Positions 27,823 to 36,778 of a stretch of DNA of 64,000 bases are shown piece by piece. Made by a program: the position numbers and the translations under genes. The notes beneath the pieces were generated by a model. The model saw nothing but the letters and a program-made list of their open reading frames with translations. It did not search any database and was not told the DNA's origin. The first letter of the stretch is position 1; the number at the start of each line of letters is the position of its first letter. Source of the stretch: Corynebacterium vitaeruminis DSM 20294 (lineage in GTDB: Bacteria; Actinomycetota; Actinomycetes; Mycobacteriales; Mycobacteriaceae); contig NZ_CP004353.1 of assembly GCF_000550805.1 (NCBI RefSeq), positions 992,001 through 1,056,000 of the forward strand. Reading direction: 5' to 3'.

Positions 27823-29565
27823 ATGCAGGACAGGGAGTTGCCGGTAGAGGTGGAGCTCGCCTACGAATCGATCCTCATCGGGGTGTGCGAACGGCTCACG
27901 TTCGACGACTGCGAGGTGTACCTGCGCGGCTACGACTTCCTCCTCGAGGTCGCGGAGGCGCTTTTCGACGAGCTCGCGGAGCTGGGCTTTGACCGGGCGC
28001 CGCACGCAGGCCGCAGCGTCGCGCAGGTTCTGGCGGGGCGGTCGTGCAGCGACGCCGAGCTGCGCCAGGCGTTCAGCTTCCTCCTCGCGCGCCTGGGGTT
28101 CTACACCGTCAGCCTGGCTGGGCCGTATTCGGACGTGCCCGCCGTGCTCACCACCCCGCAGGAGTTCCATTCGCTTCCCCTCCCGGCCGCGCAGATCCGC
28201 GATCAGCTGCAGCAGGGAAGGCTGCTTGCGCTCCCCGTCACCGTCTCGGACCTCGAGAATTCGCTCTTCGAGGAGGTGCTCGAACGGGGCTGGGCGTTCC
28301 TCAATCGTCCCGGTTTCGTCGTTCAGGCGGGTGCTTATCGACGGCAAGCGCCTACGGCGCGCCCCGAGAGGGCGGCGTACGTGGAGCAATCCCGGAGGAT
28401 GGAGTTCCGCCACCCCGCCAACGTCCTCCTCAACCTCGATCATCCGGATGCGGTCGTGGGACCTGTGGCGTCGGAAAGCGAATTCTTTGTGGGGCTGCTC
28501 GACGACGAAACCAACCGCGTCTTCGACGCCGACTTGGGCGGCATCAACGTCCACCTCCCGATGAGCGACACCGTCCAGCTCTACCTCACGCTGGGCGCCA
28601 AGCGCTACAGCTGGGCGGGCAGGGACTTTGAGGCGCCGCTCTACCTCCTTCCGGTCTACGAGGAGGAGGACGGCCTGCGCGCGGAGAACAGCTCCGCCTT
28701 CCTGAATCCGGCGCTGTACCTCGCGGGACTTTCCAAGGCCATCACGGGGGAGCAGCTTCCCATGCACCTTGACCCGCTGCGGCCGATGCAGGACGTGCGC
28801 ACCCTCATGCGCGACGAGCCCACCATGGTGGAGCGCTTCGGGCTTGTCTCCGCGGACGTGTCGGGGGCGCTGGGCGCGCTGAGCGACCGGATGTGGATCA
28901 GCATGCACCCCACCTCGACCATGCGCGAGGCCGACCCGCTCGGCGCGGGCACGGTGGTCGACCTCGTCTCCGCCGGCGTCAACCTGATCTACATCGACAA
29001 CAACCCGGCGAGCAGGCTGGCGCGGATCGTCGACGTGTCCGCGGAGTGCGAGCTGGACGAGGTGCTCACCTACCTCGTGGCCCCCATGGGCTCGGCGCGG
29101 GCGGAGCTCGGGTCGATGCTGGGCGAGCACCAGGTCCTGGACTGCATCGACGTGGACGACGAGCCGTTCGATGCCCTGTGCTCGATCGTCTACCGCACGG
29201 TGGAGGCGGAGGGCCGCGTGGAGGGATTTGAGAACTTCTACTACGCCCTCGAGAGCAGCGAGTTCACTTTCCACGAGATCACGCTGCTGTTCCGCAAGCC
29301 CCTGACCTACTACTGCAAGCTGTTCTACGGCAGCCTGGACAAGCTGTTCACGGAGTTCTACTTCCCGTTCAGCCGCATCCTCGTCCACGAGGCGCACGCC
29401 TTCCCGCCGCACAAGCTGTGCGGGGCGCGTTTCGACACGCAGGTCTACTACTCGTTTTCCGAGGACGCGGTCGTGGACCCGACCGCGTGGCAGCGCGCCA
29501 GCGACTTCCACCTCGACCTTCGGCATTGCCTCGAGATCGACACCATCTCTCGGATAAGCAGGTAG
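27823..29565 (+). CDS. Unrecognised 580-residue cytoplasmic protein
   Basis: No signal peptide, membrane segment or familiar catalytic motif. It is rich in acidic residues and aromatics, with segments such as YLRGYDFLLEVAEALFDELAELGF, GFVVQAGAYRRQAP, LNLDHPDAVVG, LYLLPVYEEEDGLRAENS and HFPPHKLCGARFDTQVYYSFS. ATG 27823 follows GAAGGTGG; an upstream GTG at 27772 would place the start before this site. The gene stands alone, divergent from gapX and 55 nt before a membrane protein. Base composition and codon use match the neighbours, so recent transfer is not suggested. Function unknown. Confidence 0.8.
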   Translation: MQDRELPVEVELAYESILIGVCERLTFDDCEVYLRGYDFLLEVAEALFDELAELGFDRAPHAGRSVAQVLAGRSCSDAELRQAFSFLLARLGFYTVSLAGPYSDVPAVLTTPQEFHSLPLPAAQIRDQLQQGRLLALPVTVSDLENSLFEEVLERGWAFLNRPGFVVQAGAYRRQAPTARPERAAYVEQSRRMEFRHPANVLLNLDHPDAVVGPVASESEFFVGLLDDETNRVFDADLGGINVHLPMSDTVQLYLTLGAKRYSWAGRDFEAPLYLLPVYEEEDGLRAENSSAFLNPALYLAGLSKAITGEQLPMHLDPLRPMQDVRTLMRDEPTMVERFGLVSADVSGALGALSDRMWISMHPTSTMREADPLGAGTVVDLVSAGVNLIYIDNNPASRLARIVDVSAECELDEVLTYLVAPMGSARAELGSMLGEHQVLDCIDVDDEPFDALCSIVYRTVEAEGRVEGFENFYYALESSEFTFHEITLLFRKPLTYYCKLFYGSLDKLFTEFYFPFSRILVHEAHAFPPHKLCGARFDTQVYYSFSEDAVVDPTAWQRASDFHLDLRHCLEIDTISRISR

Positions 29566-29620
29566 GGGGTAGACTGGCCGTTCGACTTTACTTGACTGCG
29601 CAAAGGGGAACGAAGAGTTC

Positions 29621-30274
29621 ATGTGGCATGCCGTTAGTTTCGCGTTGATGGATTCCGTCAACGTCTTGCTCATCGGGCTCATCGTCGCCATCGGCGTCCT
29701 GCTTCCCCGCGGCGGCAAGTACGGCCGGATCATGGCGCTGTTGGTCGGCGGCGACTGGATGGGGGTCTTCCTCCTGTCGCTGGCCACCATGTTCGTCTTC
29801 GACGGGGTGCAGGAGACGGTCCGGCGGGTGCTGGATTCGCCCGTCTTCGGCATCATCCTCATCGCGGTGGGTGTGCTCGGCGCGATCATGACGTTCCGCG
29901 GCGGCGACAACTCGGGGCTCTTGGAGCGGCTCCTGCCGCCGGTGCAGACGCCCACGGCAAAGACCTTCTTCGCCGGGTTCTTCCTCGGCGTGATCCAGTC
30001 GCTGACCTCGGTGCCCTTCTTCGGCGGCATCGCGGTGCTCAGCGTGGGCGGCTTCTCCGTGGCGGTGCGCTACCTAGGCATGTTCTTCTACGCCAGCCTG
30101 GCGCTCAGCCTGCCAGCGCTCACGGCGGTCGGGGTGGGTTTTGTTCGCCACTACCCGGAATCGCCTGCGGGACGTGGCTTTGAGTGGATGCGCAACCACG
30201 GCGAGGCCGTGAACAACTGGGCGGGCTACATCGTCTCCGCGGTGCTCATCGGCCTCGGCATCGTCCACCTCTGA
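29621..30274 (+). CDS. Small membrane protein, GAP/LysE-like
   Basis: 217 residues with about six membrane helices. The start MDSVNVLLIGLIVAIGVLLP resembles the opening of GAP/LysE-superfamily exporters, as does the repeated Pro/Gly pattern around the third helix (FFGGIAVLSVGGF). Substrate unknown. AAAGGGGA precedes the ATG. It ends exactly one base before the convergent nitroreductase stop, with no terminator between. Confidence 0.7.
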   Translation: MWHAVSFALMDSVNVLLIGLIVAIGVLLPRGGKYGRIMALLVGGDWMGVFLLSLATMFVFDGVQETVRRVLDSPVFGIILIAVGVLGAIMTFRGGDNSGLLERLLPPVQTPTAKTFFAGFFLGVIQSLTSVPFFGGIAVLSVGGFSVAVRYLGMFFYASLALSLPALTAVGVGFVRHYPESPAGRGFEWMRNHGEAVNNWAGYIVSAVLIGLGIVHL

Positions 30275-31096
30275 CTACTTCAGGCACAGCCCCTGGCGGA
30301 GGAGGACCGCCCGCACGTCGCTCTCGACGAACGGGCCCTTGCCCAGGTTGTTGGCCACCTGGTTGGAGAAGGAATCCACGCGGTTGTTAGCGTCGCGCAG
30401 GTCGTAGTACTCCTGCACGGTCTGGTCGTAGGCCGCGAGCTCCTCGGCGTGCTCGCCGAGCTCCGGGTAAGCGTTCTCGCCCACGGTCAGCGCCCGCGGC
30501 AGGCGCGGCTTGAACTGCGGGGTCTGGTCCGGGTAGCCCACCAGCATGCCGACCGCCGGGAAGGTGTAGTCGGGCAGCTTGAGCGCCTCGATGACGCGCT
30601 CGACGTCGTTGGTGAGCGAACCCAGGTAGGTGGTGCCCAGCCCCATGGACTCGGCCGCCACCACCATGTTCTGCGCCGCGATCATCGTGTCCTGGTAGCC
30701 CTGGAAGAACACGCCGGTGCGCGTGAGCGGCTCGAGGTCCTTGCCCGCCGCCCGGCGGATCTCCGCGTTGCGGTGTAGGTCGATGACGAAGACGAAGAGG
30801 TCTGCCTTGGTGCCGCCGACGTAGGGCTGGCCGGAGCTGAGGTACATCTGCTCGCGCACCGCCGGGTCGGTGACGTGGATGATGCTGAAGTGCTGGAAGA
30901 AGGAGGAGGTCGCGCCGTGGCGGGCGACCGTGAGCAGGGTGTCGAGCACCTCGGCGGGCAGCGGCTTGTCCTGATATTGGCGGATGGTGCGGTGGCGCAG
31001 CTGCTGGTCGATCGTCGGATTGCTGATGGGGGCGCTCGGCGCGGTGCACAGCTGGTCGGTGGGGGCGTCGGTGGTGACGTCGGTGGCTGGGTTCAC
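30275..31096 (-). CDS. Nitroreductase-family oxidoreductase (NfsA-like)
   Basis: 273 residues. The N-terminal RTIRQYQDKPLP is the flavin-binding start of the family, followed by ATSSFFQHFSIIHVTD, GVFFQGYQDTMIAAQNMVVAAESMGLGTTYLGSL and a VGMLVGYPDQ motif, matching NADPH-dependent FMN oxidoreductases. They reduce nitro-aromatics, quinones or flavins; the natural role is not deducible. GAAGGAGAAAG precedes the start. It is divergent from the thiolase gene. Confidence 0.88.
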   Translation of the reverse strand: MNPATDVTTDAPTDQLCTAPSAPISNPTIDQQLRHRTIRQYQDKPLPAEVLDTLLTVARHGATSSFFQHFSIIHVTDPAVREQMYLSSGQPYVGGTKADLFVFVIDLHRNAEIRRAAGKDLEPLTRTGVFFQGYQDTMIAAQNMVVAAESMGLGTTYLGSLTNDVERVIEALKLPDYTFPAVGMLVGYPDQTPQFKPRLPRALTVGENAYPELGEHAEELAAYDQTVQEYYDLRDANNRVDSFSNQVANNLGKGPFVESDVRAVLLRQGLCLK

Positions 31097-31207
31097 GTTC
31101 TTTCTCCTTCAACGGTGGTCGTGGGGTCAAGGCTAGCGCAGGGTGGGCTAAGGGGTATCGGGGGAGAAGGAAATGAACCTTAAGGTGGCGCGAGTCACAC
31201 TCTAGCT

Positions 31208-31231
31208 GTACGATATGCGGTTAAATCGTAC
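31208..31231. promoter_or_regulatory. TetR-type operator, copy 1 (thiolase promoter)
   Basis: GTACGAT (31208-31214), a 10-nt spacer, then ATCGTAC (31225-31231). 22 of 24 positions equal those of the site at 39833-39856. It ends 19 nt before the thiolase ATG, upstream of its AAGGAG. Confidence 0.8.
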
Positions 31232-31250
31232 TAATCGGAAGGAGTGGGAC

Positions 31251-32435
31251 ATGAAGTCTCCTGATGACGTTGTAATCGTAGGTGTCGCGCGCACCCCCTT
31301 CGGCAGGCTCCTGGGCTCGCTCGCGGGGCTCAAGGCCACCGAGCTGGGCGGGATCGCCATCCGCGGGGCGCTCGAGCGCGCCGGGGTGTCCGGCGACGAG
31401 GTGGACGCCGTGATCTTCGGCCAGGTGCTGCAGGCGGGCGTGGGCCAGAACCCCACCAAGCAGGCGGCCCTGGCGGGCGGCGTGCGCGAGGAGGCCCACA
31501 CGCTCACCGTCAACAAGGTCTGCCTGTCCGGGCTCACGGCCGTCATCGATGGCGCGCGCCTGCTGCGCTCCGGCGAGGCCACCGTCGTCGTCGCGGGCGG
31601 CATGGAGTCCATGACCAATGCCCCGCACCTGGCCAGCGTGCGCGCCGGGGTGAAGTTCGGCCCCGCCACCATGGTCGACCACATGGAGTACGACGGCCTG
31701 AGCAGCGCCTACGACGGCGTCTCCATGGGCGCGCTCAGCGAGGACTTCTCCGAGCTGCACCCGGTCACGCGCGAGGAGCAGGATCAGCTGTCCGCCTGGT
31801 CCCACCAGCGCGCCCACGCCACCGCCGAGGCCGGCGGCTTCGACGAAGAGATCGTCCCGGTGACCATCAAGACCCGCAAGGGCGAGATCACCGTCACCCG
31901 CGACGAGGGCGTGCGCCCCGACGCCACCGCCGAGAGCCTTGGCGCCCTGCGCCCGGCCTTCAAGAAGGAGGGCACGATCACCGCCGGAAACTCCTCGCAG
32001 ATCTCCGACGGCGCCGCCGCCGTCGTGCTCACCACCCGCGCCCACGCGGAGCAGAAGGGGCTGACCATCCTCGCCGCCGTGCGCGCGCCGGGCCAGATCG
32101 CGGGCCCCGACCACTCCCTGCAGCAAAAGCCCGCGCAGGCCCTGCAGGTCGCCCTCGACCGCGAGGGCTGGCTGGCCTCCGACCTCGACCTCGTCGAGAT
32201 CAACGAGGCCTTCGCCGCCGTGGCCGTGCACTCGGCGCGGGTGCTGGGGCTCAATACCGACATCGTCAACCCCCAGGGCGGCGCCGTGGCGCTCGGCCAC
32301 CCGATCGGCGCCTCCGGTGCCCGCCTGGCGGGTCACGCGGCGCTCCAGCTTGCCGCCGGGAAGGCCTCCCGCGCCGGGATCGCCCTGTGTGGCGGCGGCG
32401 GCCAGGGCGAGGCGCTCCTGCTCGAGGCCGAGTAA
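31251..32435 (+). CDS. Acetyl-CoA acyltransferase (thiolase)
   Basis: 394 residues. Last step of beta-oxidation (3-ketoacyl-CoA plus CoA to acetyl-CoA and a shortened acyl-CoA) or its reverse. Catalytic Cys91 in NKVCLSGL, MESMTNAP, NEAFAAVAVH, GGAVALGHPIGASGAR (His) and C-terminal CGGGGQGEALLLE (Cys) are intact. The ATG at 31251 is preceded by AAGGAG; an ATG at 31215 lies inside the operator. This is the first of an acyl-CoA block and is controlled by the palindrome just upstream (inference). Confidence 0.94.
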   Translation: MKSPDDVVIVGVARTPFGRLLGSLAGLKATELGGIAIRGALERAGVSGDEVDAVIFGQVLQAGVGQNPTKQAALAGGVREEAHTLTVNKVCLSGLTAVIDGARLLRSGEATVVVAGGMESMTNAPHLASVRAGVKFGPATMVDHMEYDGLSSAYDGVSMGALSEDFSELHPVTREEQDQLSAWSHQRAHATAEAGGFDEEIVPVTIKTRKGEITVTRDEGVRPDATAESLGALRPAFKKEGTITAGNSSQISDGAAAVVLTTRAHAEQKGLTILAAVRAPGQIAGPDHSLQQKPAQALQVALDREGWLASDLDLVEINEAFAAVAVHSARVLGLNTDIVNPQGGAVALGHPIGASGARLAGHAALQLAAGKASRAGIALCGGGGQGEALLLEAE

Positions 32436-32492
32436 TAGTATTTTGATATTGAAGTAATTACGGTGTGACGTGTACAACGTGAGGGGAGAAGA

Positions 32493-33539
32493 ATGACGAA
32501 CGAAGCAGCACCCGAGGTCCTCGTCGAACGCCGCGGCAAGGCCGGAATCATCACGCTCAATCGGCCCAGGGCGCTCAACGCGCTCAACTACCCGATGGTC
32601 CTCGAGATGGACAGGGCGCTGAAGGGCTTCCGCGAGGACGACGGCGTCGAGCTGGTCATCCTCCGCGGGGCGGGCGAGCGCGCGCTGTGCGCGGGCGGCG
32701 ACATCGCCGAGCTCTACCGCGACGCTAAGGAGGGCGGGCGCGAGGGCGCGCAGTTCTGGCGGGACGAGTATCAGCTCAACCACGACATCGCGAGCTTTCC
32801 CAAGCCGTACGTGGCCATCATGCACGGCATCGTCCTGGGCGGCGGCATCGGCGTGTCCGCCCACGGCTCCCACCGCGTCGTCACCGACTCCACCCGCGTG
32901 GGCATGCCCGAGACCGGCATCGGCTTCAATCCCGACGTCGGCGGCTCGTTCCTACTGGCCAACGCGCCACACAACCTCGGGATCCACCTGGGGCTGACCG
33001 GCGTCCACGTCGGCGCCGCCGAGGCGATCGCCGCGGGCATGGCCGACGTCTACGTCCCGGAGGCGCGCATCGAGGAGCTCGTCGAGGCGCTGGCCACCGA
33101 CGGCATCGGCGCGCTCCAGGGGTTCGCTGGGGACCCCGGCGAGGCCTTCGGCGGGGAGGTCGAGGTAATCGAGGCGGCCTACGCGCACGACACCGTCGAG
33201 GAAATCCTCGCTGCCCTCGACGCCTCCGACGCCGCGTTCGCGGCCGACGCAGCCAAGCGCATCCGGCGCAACAGCCCCGTGGCGGTGAAGGTCACCCTCG
33301 AGTACATTCGCAACGCCGAGGGCAAAACCTTGAAGGAGGCGCTGGAGGAGGAGTTCATCGTCTCCAACAACATGCATTCCTACCCGGACTTCGTCGAGGG
33401 GGTCCGCGCCCAGATCATCCACAAGGACCGCAATCCGCAGTGGACGCCGCCAACCTTGGCCGACGTCGAAAAGCAACTGGTAGAAGGCATCCTCGGCGAG
33501 CTGCAAGCGACCGACATCGAACCACTGACCATCACTTAG
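32493..33539 (+). CDS. 3-hydroxyisobutyryl-CoA hydrolase-like crotonase (second paralogue)
   Basis: 348 residues. It has the HIBCH layout: [57 protein letters not shown] and [20 protein letters not shown] with the acid pair. It lies 57 nt after the thiolase; an AT-rich patch between them (TATTTTGATATTGAAGTAATTA) could hold a separate promoter. A paralogue of the protein at 14412; residue differences around the active site (PETGIGFN versus PEMAIGYM) suggest different substrates. Confidence 0.85.
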   Translation: MTNEAAPEVLVERRGKAGIITLNRPRALNALNYPMVLEMDRALKGFREDDGVELVILRGAGERALCAGGDIAELYRDAKEGGREGAQFWRDEYQLNHDIASFPKPYVAIMHGIVLGGGIGVSAHGSHRVVTDSTRVGMPETGIGFNPDVGGSFLLANAPHNLGIHLGLTGVHVGAAEAIAAGMADVYVPEARIEELVEALATDGIGALQGFAGDPGEAFGGEVEVIEAAYAHDTVEEILAALDASDAAFAADAAKRIRRNSPVAVKVTLEYIRNAEGKTLKEALEEEFIVSNNMHSYPDFVEGVRAQIIHKDRNPQWTPPTLADVEKQLVEGILGELQATDIEPLTIT

Positions 33540-33547
33540 GGGAGACC

Positions 33548-34321
33548 ATGACCTACGAAAACATCCTCGTCGACGTGCGCGGGCGCGTCGCCACCATCAC
33601 CCTCAACCGCCCGAAGGCGCTCAACGCGCTCAACGACGCGACCATGCGCGAGATCGTCGCCGCGGGCCGCGAGCTCGACGTCGACCCGGGCATCGGCTGC
33701 ATCGTCGTCACCGGCTCCGAGAAGGCCTTCGCCGCGGGCGCGGACATCAAGGAGATGGCGTCGATGGGCGCCACCGACATGTACACGAGCAACTGGTTCG
33801 CCGGCTGGGAGGACTTCACCCGCCTGCGTACCCCGGTCATCGCCGCGGTCAACGGCTACGCCCTCGGCGGCGGCTGCGAGCTGGCCATGATGTGCGACTT
33901 CATCATCGCCGGCGACCGCGCCAAGTTCGGCCAGCCGGAGATCAACCTGGGCGTGATCCCGGGCATGGGCGGCAGCCAGCGGCTCACCCGCGCGGTGGGC
34001 AAGGCCAAGGCCATGGAGATGTGCCTGACCGGCCGCATGATGGGGGCCGAGGAAGCCGAGCGCGCGGGGCTCGTGGCCCGCGTCGTGCCCGCGGATTCGC
34101 TGCTGGAGGAGGTGGCAGCCACCGCCGAGCTCATCGCGTCGAAGTCGCTGGTCGCCTCCCAGATGGTGAAGGAGGCCGTCAACGCCGCCTTCGAGACGAC
34201 GCTCGCGCAGGGCATCAACTTCGAGCGCCGCCTGTTCCACTCGGGCTTTGCCTCCAACGACCAGGCGGAGGGCATGGCGGCCTTCGTCGAGAAGCGGGAC
34301 CCCACGTTCACCCACAGCTAG
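33548..34321 (+). CDS. Enoyl-CoA hydratase
   Basis: 257 residues, standard crotonase size. AAGADIKEM oxyanion segment, and both catalytic glutamates in [11 protein letters not shown] and [19 protein letters not shown], mark it as a hydratase of 2-enoyl-CoA. Eight nt after the preceding crotonase, with GGGGAGACC before the ATG, so the thiolase, HIBCH-like and hydratase genes form an operon. An in-frame ATG at 33440 would overlap the previous gene and is not conserved. Confidence 0.93.
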   Translation: MTYENILVDVRGRVATITLNRPKALNALNDATMREIVAAGRELDVDPGIGCIVVTGSEKAFAAGADIKEMASMGATDMYTSNWFAGWEDFTRLRTPVIAAVNGYALGGGCELAMMCDFIIAGDRAKFGQPEINLGVIPGMGGSQRLTRAVGKAKAMEMCLTGRMMGAEEAERAGLVARVVPADSLLEEVAATAELIASKSLVASQMVKEAVNAAFETTLAQGINFERRLFHSGFASNDQAEGMAAFVEKRDPTFTHS

Positions 34322-34350
34322 GGCCGTCCGTTTTGGGGTAGCCGGTGGCT

Positions 34351-34371
34351 TTACCGACACGGTGTCGGTAA
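34351..34371. promoter_or_regulatory. 21-bp perfect palindrome, operator of the ABC/TetR cassette
   Basis: TTACCGACAC, central G, GTGTCGGTAA. Its right end overlaps a TAACAT -10 box (34369-34374), so bound protein would block the promoter. It lies 10 bp before the permease ATG; the likely ligand is the TetR encoded third in the operon. Confidence 0.75.
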
Positions 34372-34374
34372 CAT
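34369..34374 (+). promoter_or_regulatory. -10 box of ABC-exporter operon, leaderless spacing
   Basis: TAACAT ends 7 nt before the permease ATG at 34382; no Shine-Dalgarno between them. Confidence 0.5.
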
Positions 34375-34381
34375 CCGGGCC

Positions 34382-35530
34382 ATGTTCTTAGCTTTGCGTG
34401 AAATATGGTTCGCGCGGGCACGATTCCTCATGGTCGGTGGTGTGTTGGCGCTCATGTCCATCCTCATCGTCATCATCTCGGGTCTGTCCGCAGGTTTGGT
34501 CAACGACGGCGTCTCCTCACTGAAGGCGGCAGGTGCCCAGGCGGTCGCGTTCGAGGAGGGGACGAAGTCGGACTCCGCCTTCACCCGCTCGGTGCTCGAT
34601 CTCTCGGCGACGGAGAAGTGGAAGGAGGTCGCAGGCGTCGAGGACGCGGCGCCGCTGGGCCTGTCCATCGTGAATGCCAAGAATTCCGACGGCACCCCGG
34701 TCGACCTCACCCTCTTCGGCGTGCAGCCCGGGTCCTTCCTCGACCCCGCGCCGGCCGAGGGCGAGTCAATCCCCGCCCTCGCCGCGCGCACCGACGGCCA
34801 GCCCACCCCGACCGCGCACGAGGTCGTGGTCTCCGAGACCCTCAAGGAGGAGGGCCTGAAGCTCGGCGACACGCTCACCCTCGATCGCCTGGGAACCACG
34901 CTCACCGTGGTCGGGTTCACCGACAACCAGCGCACCTTCGGGCACGTCGACGTGGCCTACCTTCCCATCGACGTCTGGCAGGAGGTCCACGCGGGCGCCC
35001 GCGCCGGCGAGGCCGCCCGCCCCGAGGCGTACTCGGAGGCCAGCGTGGTCGTGATCCGCGGCAAGAACTTCGATCTTTCCGCCGTCCCGGGCACCGACGC
35101 CCGCCCGATGAAGACGGCCTACGAGTCCTCGCCCGGCTACCTCGCCGAGTCGATGACGATGTCGCTCATCCAGTGGTTCCTCTACGCCATCGCGGCGCTG
35201 GTCACCGGCGCCTTCTTCCTCGTGTGGACGATCCAGCGCGCGGGCGACATCGCCGTCATGCGGGCCATGGGCGCCACCAAGGGCTTCCTCCTGCGCGATA
35301 GCCTCGGGCAGGCCTTCATGATCCTGGTTGCCTCGATCCTCGTCGGCGTGGCCATCGCGTTGGCCATGGCCTCCTGGCTCGAGACCACCGCGATGCCGTT
35401 CGCGATCGAGGCCGGGCCCGTGGCCACCGGCACGGCGTTGCTGTTCGTCTTCGGCATGATCGGCGCCGCCGTCGCCGTCCTGCAAGTTACCCGCACCGAT
35501 CCGCTGTCCGCACTGGGGGAGAACCGATGA
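34382..35530 (+). CDS. ABC transporter permease, FtsX/MacB-like
   Basis: 382 residues. Four membrane segments: one near the N terminus (about 13-38) followed by a large extracytoplasmic domain of about 220 residues, then three C-terminal helices (about 265-380), the FtsX/LolE/MacB fold. Such permeases with a single ATPase export peptides, lipoproteins or drugs. Overlaps the ATPase gene by 4 nt (ATGA). No ribosome-binding site precedes the ATG. Confidence 0.88.
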   Translation: MFLALREIWFARARFLMVGGVLALMSILIVIISGLSAGLVNDGVSSLKAAGAQAVAFEEGTKSDSAFTRSVLDLSATEKWKEVAGVEDAAPLGLSIVNAKNSDGTPVDLTLFGVQPGSFLDPAPAEGESIPALAARTDGQPTPTAHEVVVSETLKEEGLKLGDTLTLDRLGTTLTVVGFTDNQRTFGHVDVAYLPIDVWQEVHAGARAGEAARPEAYSEASVVVIRGKNFDLSAVPGTDARPMKTAYESSPGYLAESMTMSLIQWFLYAIAALVTGAFFLVWTIQRAGDIAVMRAMGATKGFLLRDSLGQAFMILVASILVGVAIALAMASWLETTAMPFAIEAGPVATGTALLFVFGMIGAAVAVLQVTRTDPLSALGENR

Positions 35531-36198
35531 CCACCGCACTCGAACTCACCAACGTGAGCAAGTCCTACGGCGACGGCGACTCGACCGTCACCGCCCTCGA
35601 CCACGTCGACCTCACCGTCGGCAGGGGAGAGTTCGTCGCCATCGTCGGCCCCTCCGGCAGCGGCAAGTCCACCCTGCTTGCCATCGCGGGGGCGCTGACC
35701 ACCCCGGATGACGGCGAGGTCACCATCGGCGGCGAGCCGCTTGGCGGGAAGAAGGACAAGGAGCTCACCGCCCTGCGCAAGGAGCACATCGGCTTCGTGT
35801 TCCAGTCCGGCAACCTGCCCTCGGCGCTGACCAGCCGCGAGCAGCTCGTCTTGGCGGCCAGGATCATCGGAAAGGCCGGCAGCAAGTCGCCCGAGGAGCT
35901 TCTCGACGCCGTTGGCATGGGCCACAAGGCCGGAAGCAGGCCGGGCACCCTGTCCGGCGGCGAGCGCCAGCGGGTCGGCATCGCCCGCGCGCTGGTCGGG
36001 GATCCCGACCTGCTGCTCGTCGACGAGCCCACCGCGGCGCTTGACCAGCAGAAATCACAAGAAATCGTGCGGCTGCTCGCCGAGGAGACGCACGCGGGCG
36101 GGGTGGGCACCGTCATGGTCACCCACGACCACGACATCCTAGGCCACTGCGACCGCGTCTACGAGATGGTCGACGGCCGGCTGCGCCCCTACCGCTAG
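35527..36198 (+). CDS. ABC transporter ATP-binding protein (LolD/MacB type)
   Basis: 223 residues. Walker A GPSGSGKST, Q-loop FVFQSGNLPSALTSREQL, signature LSGGERQRVGIARAL, Walker B LLLVDEPTAALD and the switch histidine MVTHDHD are intact. The LDHVDLTV/TALDHVDL opening is typical of the MacB-type ATPases paired with FtsX-like permeases. Translated with the permease by overlap; the TetR gene follows 10 nt later. Confidence 0.93.
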   Translation: MTTALELTNVSKSYGDGDSTVTALDHVDLTVGRGEFVAIVGPSGSGKSTLLAIAGALTTPDDGEVTIGGEPLGGKKDKELTALRKEHIGFVFQSGNLPSALTSREQLVLAARIIGKAGSKSPEELLDAVGMGHKAGSRPGTLSGGERQRVGIARALVGDPDLLLVDEPTAALDQQKSQEIVRLLAEETHAGGVGTVMVTHDHDILGHCDRVYEMVDGRLRPYR

Positions 36199-36201
36199 AA
36201 T
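36196..36201 (+). promoter_or_regulatory. Internal -10 box of tetR, leaderless spacing
   Basis: TAGAAT (starting on the stop codon of the ATPase gene) ends 7 nt before the tetR ATG at 36209. Confidence 0.4.
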
Positions 36202-36208
36202 CGACCCC

Positions 36209-36778
36209 ATGCCCAAGATCACCGCGCCCACCGTCGCCGAGCACCGCGAGAATCAGCACCAGCTGATCCTCGACGCCGCGCTCGAGGCCATCGTGGAATC
36301 CCACGGAAGCGTGCCCACGGTGGGCGAGGTGGCCAAGCGCGTGGGGCTCGCCCGCTCGAGCGTCTACCAGTACGTGTCTTCGAAGACGGAGCTGGTCGCG
36401 CAGCTGCTCACGCGCTTCATGCGCAGGTGGGAAGCCGGGGTGGGGCAGGCGATGGCGCAGGCGGGCGAGGACCCCCGCGCCAGGCTCGAGGCCTACGTGG
36501 AGTCCAACCTCGATCTCTTTGCCAAGTGGCAGGAGGACGCGCTCATGCACGCGGCGTCCCAGGAGCCGGAGGCATTCCGCGACGAGCAGGTGGTTGCCGC
36601 CCACGAGGCCTTGCGGCCCGCGCTTATCGACGCCTTGGTCGCCGCCGGCATCCCGGAGCGCGAGGCGGATCCCTACTCGAGCCTGCTCGACTCGGCCATC
36701 CACTCCGCGGCGCGGCTCATCCTGGAGGGCCAGGACCGGGCCGCGGTGGGCCGGGCGCTGGCCCGGTTCCTGCCCTAG
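36209..36778 (+). CDS. TetR-family regulator of the ABC-exporter cassette
   Basis: 189 residues. The N-terminal helix-turn-helix reads DAALEAIVESHGSVPTVGEVAKRVGLARSSVYQYVSSKTELVAQLLTRF. The remainder is helical with no recognised ligand signature. As the third gene of the permease/ATPase operon it is the probable repressor of the operon, acting on the 21-bp palindrome upstream (inference). Its 3' end overlaps the convergent marR gene by 4 nt. Confidence 0.9.
   Translation: MPKITAPTVAEHRENQHQLILDAALEAIVESHGSVPTVGEVAKRVGLARSSVYQYVSSKTELVAQLLTRFMRRWEAGVGQAMAQAGEDPRARLEAYVESNLDLFAKWQEDALMHAASQEPEAFRDEQVVAAHEALRPALIDALVAAGIPEREADPYSSLLDSAIHSAARLILEGQDRAAVGRALARFLP

Noticed and set aside
29566..29620. 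Terminator or operator between orphan protein and membrane protein
   Set aside because: No convincing inverted repeat or T run; only a ribosome-binding site and weak promoter-like sequence.
27433..30030. 865-codon minus frame across the orphan gene
   Set aside because: Spans a control region and two real genes on the plus strand, and has no recognisable domain.
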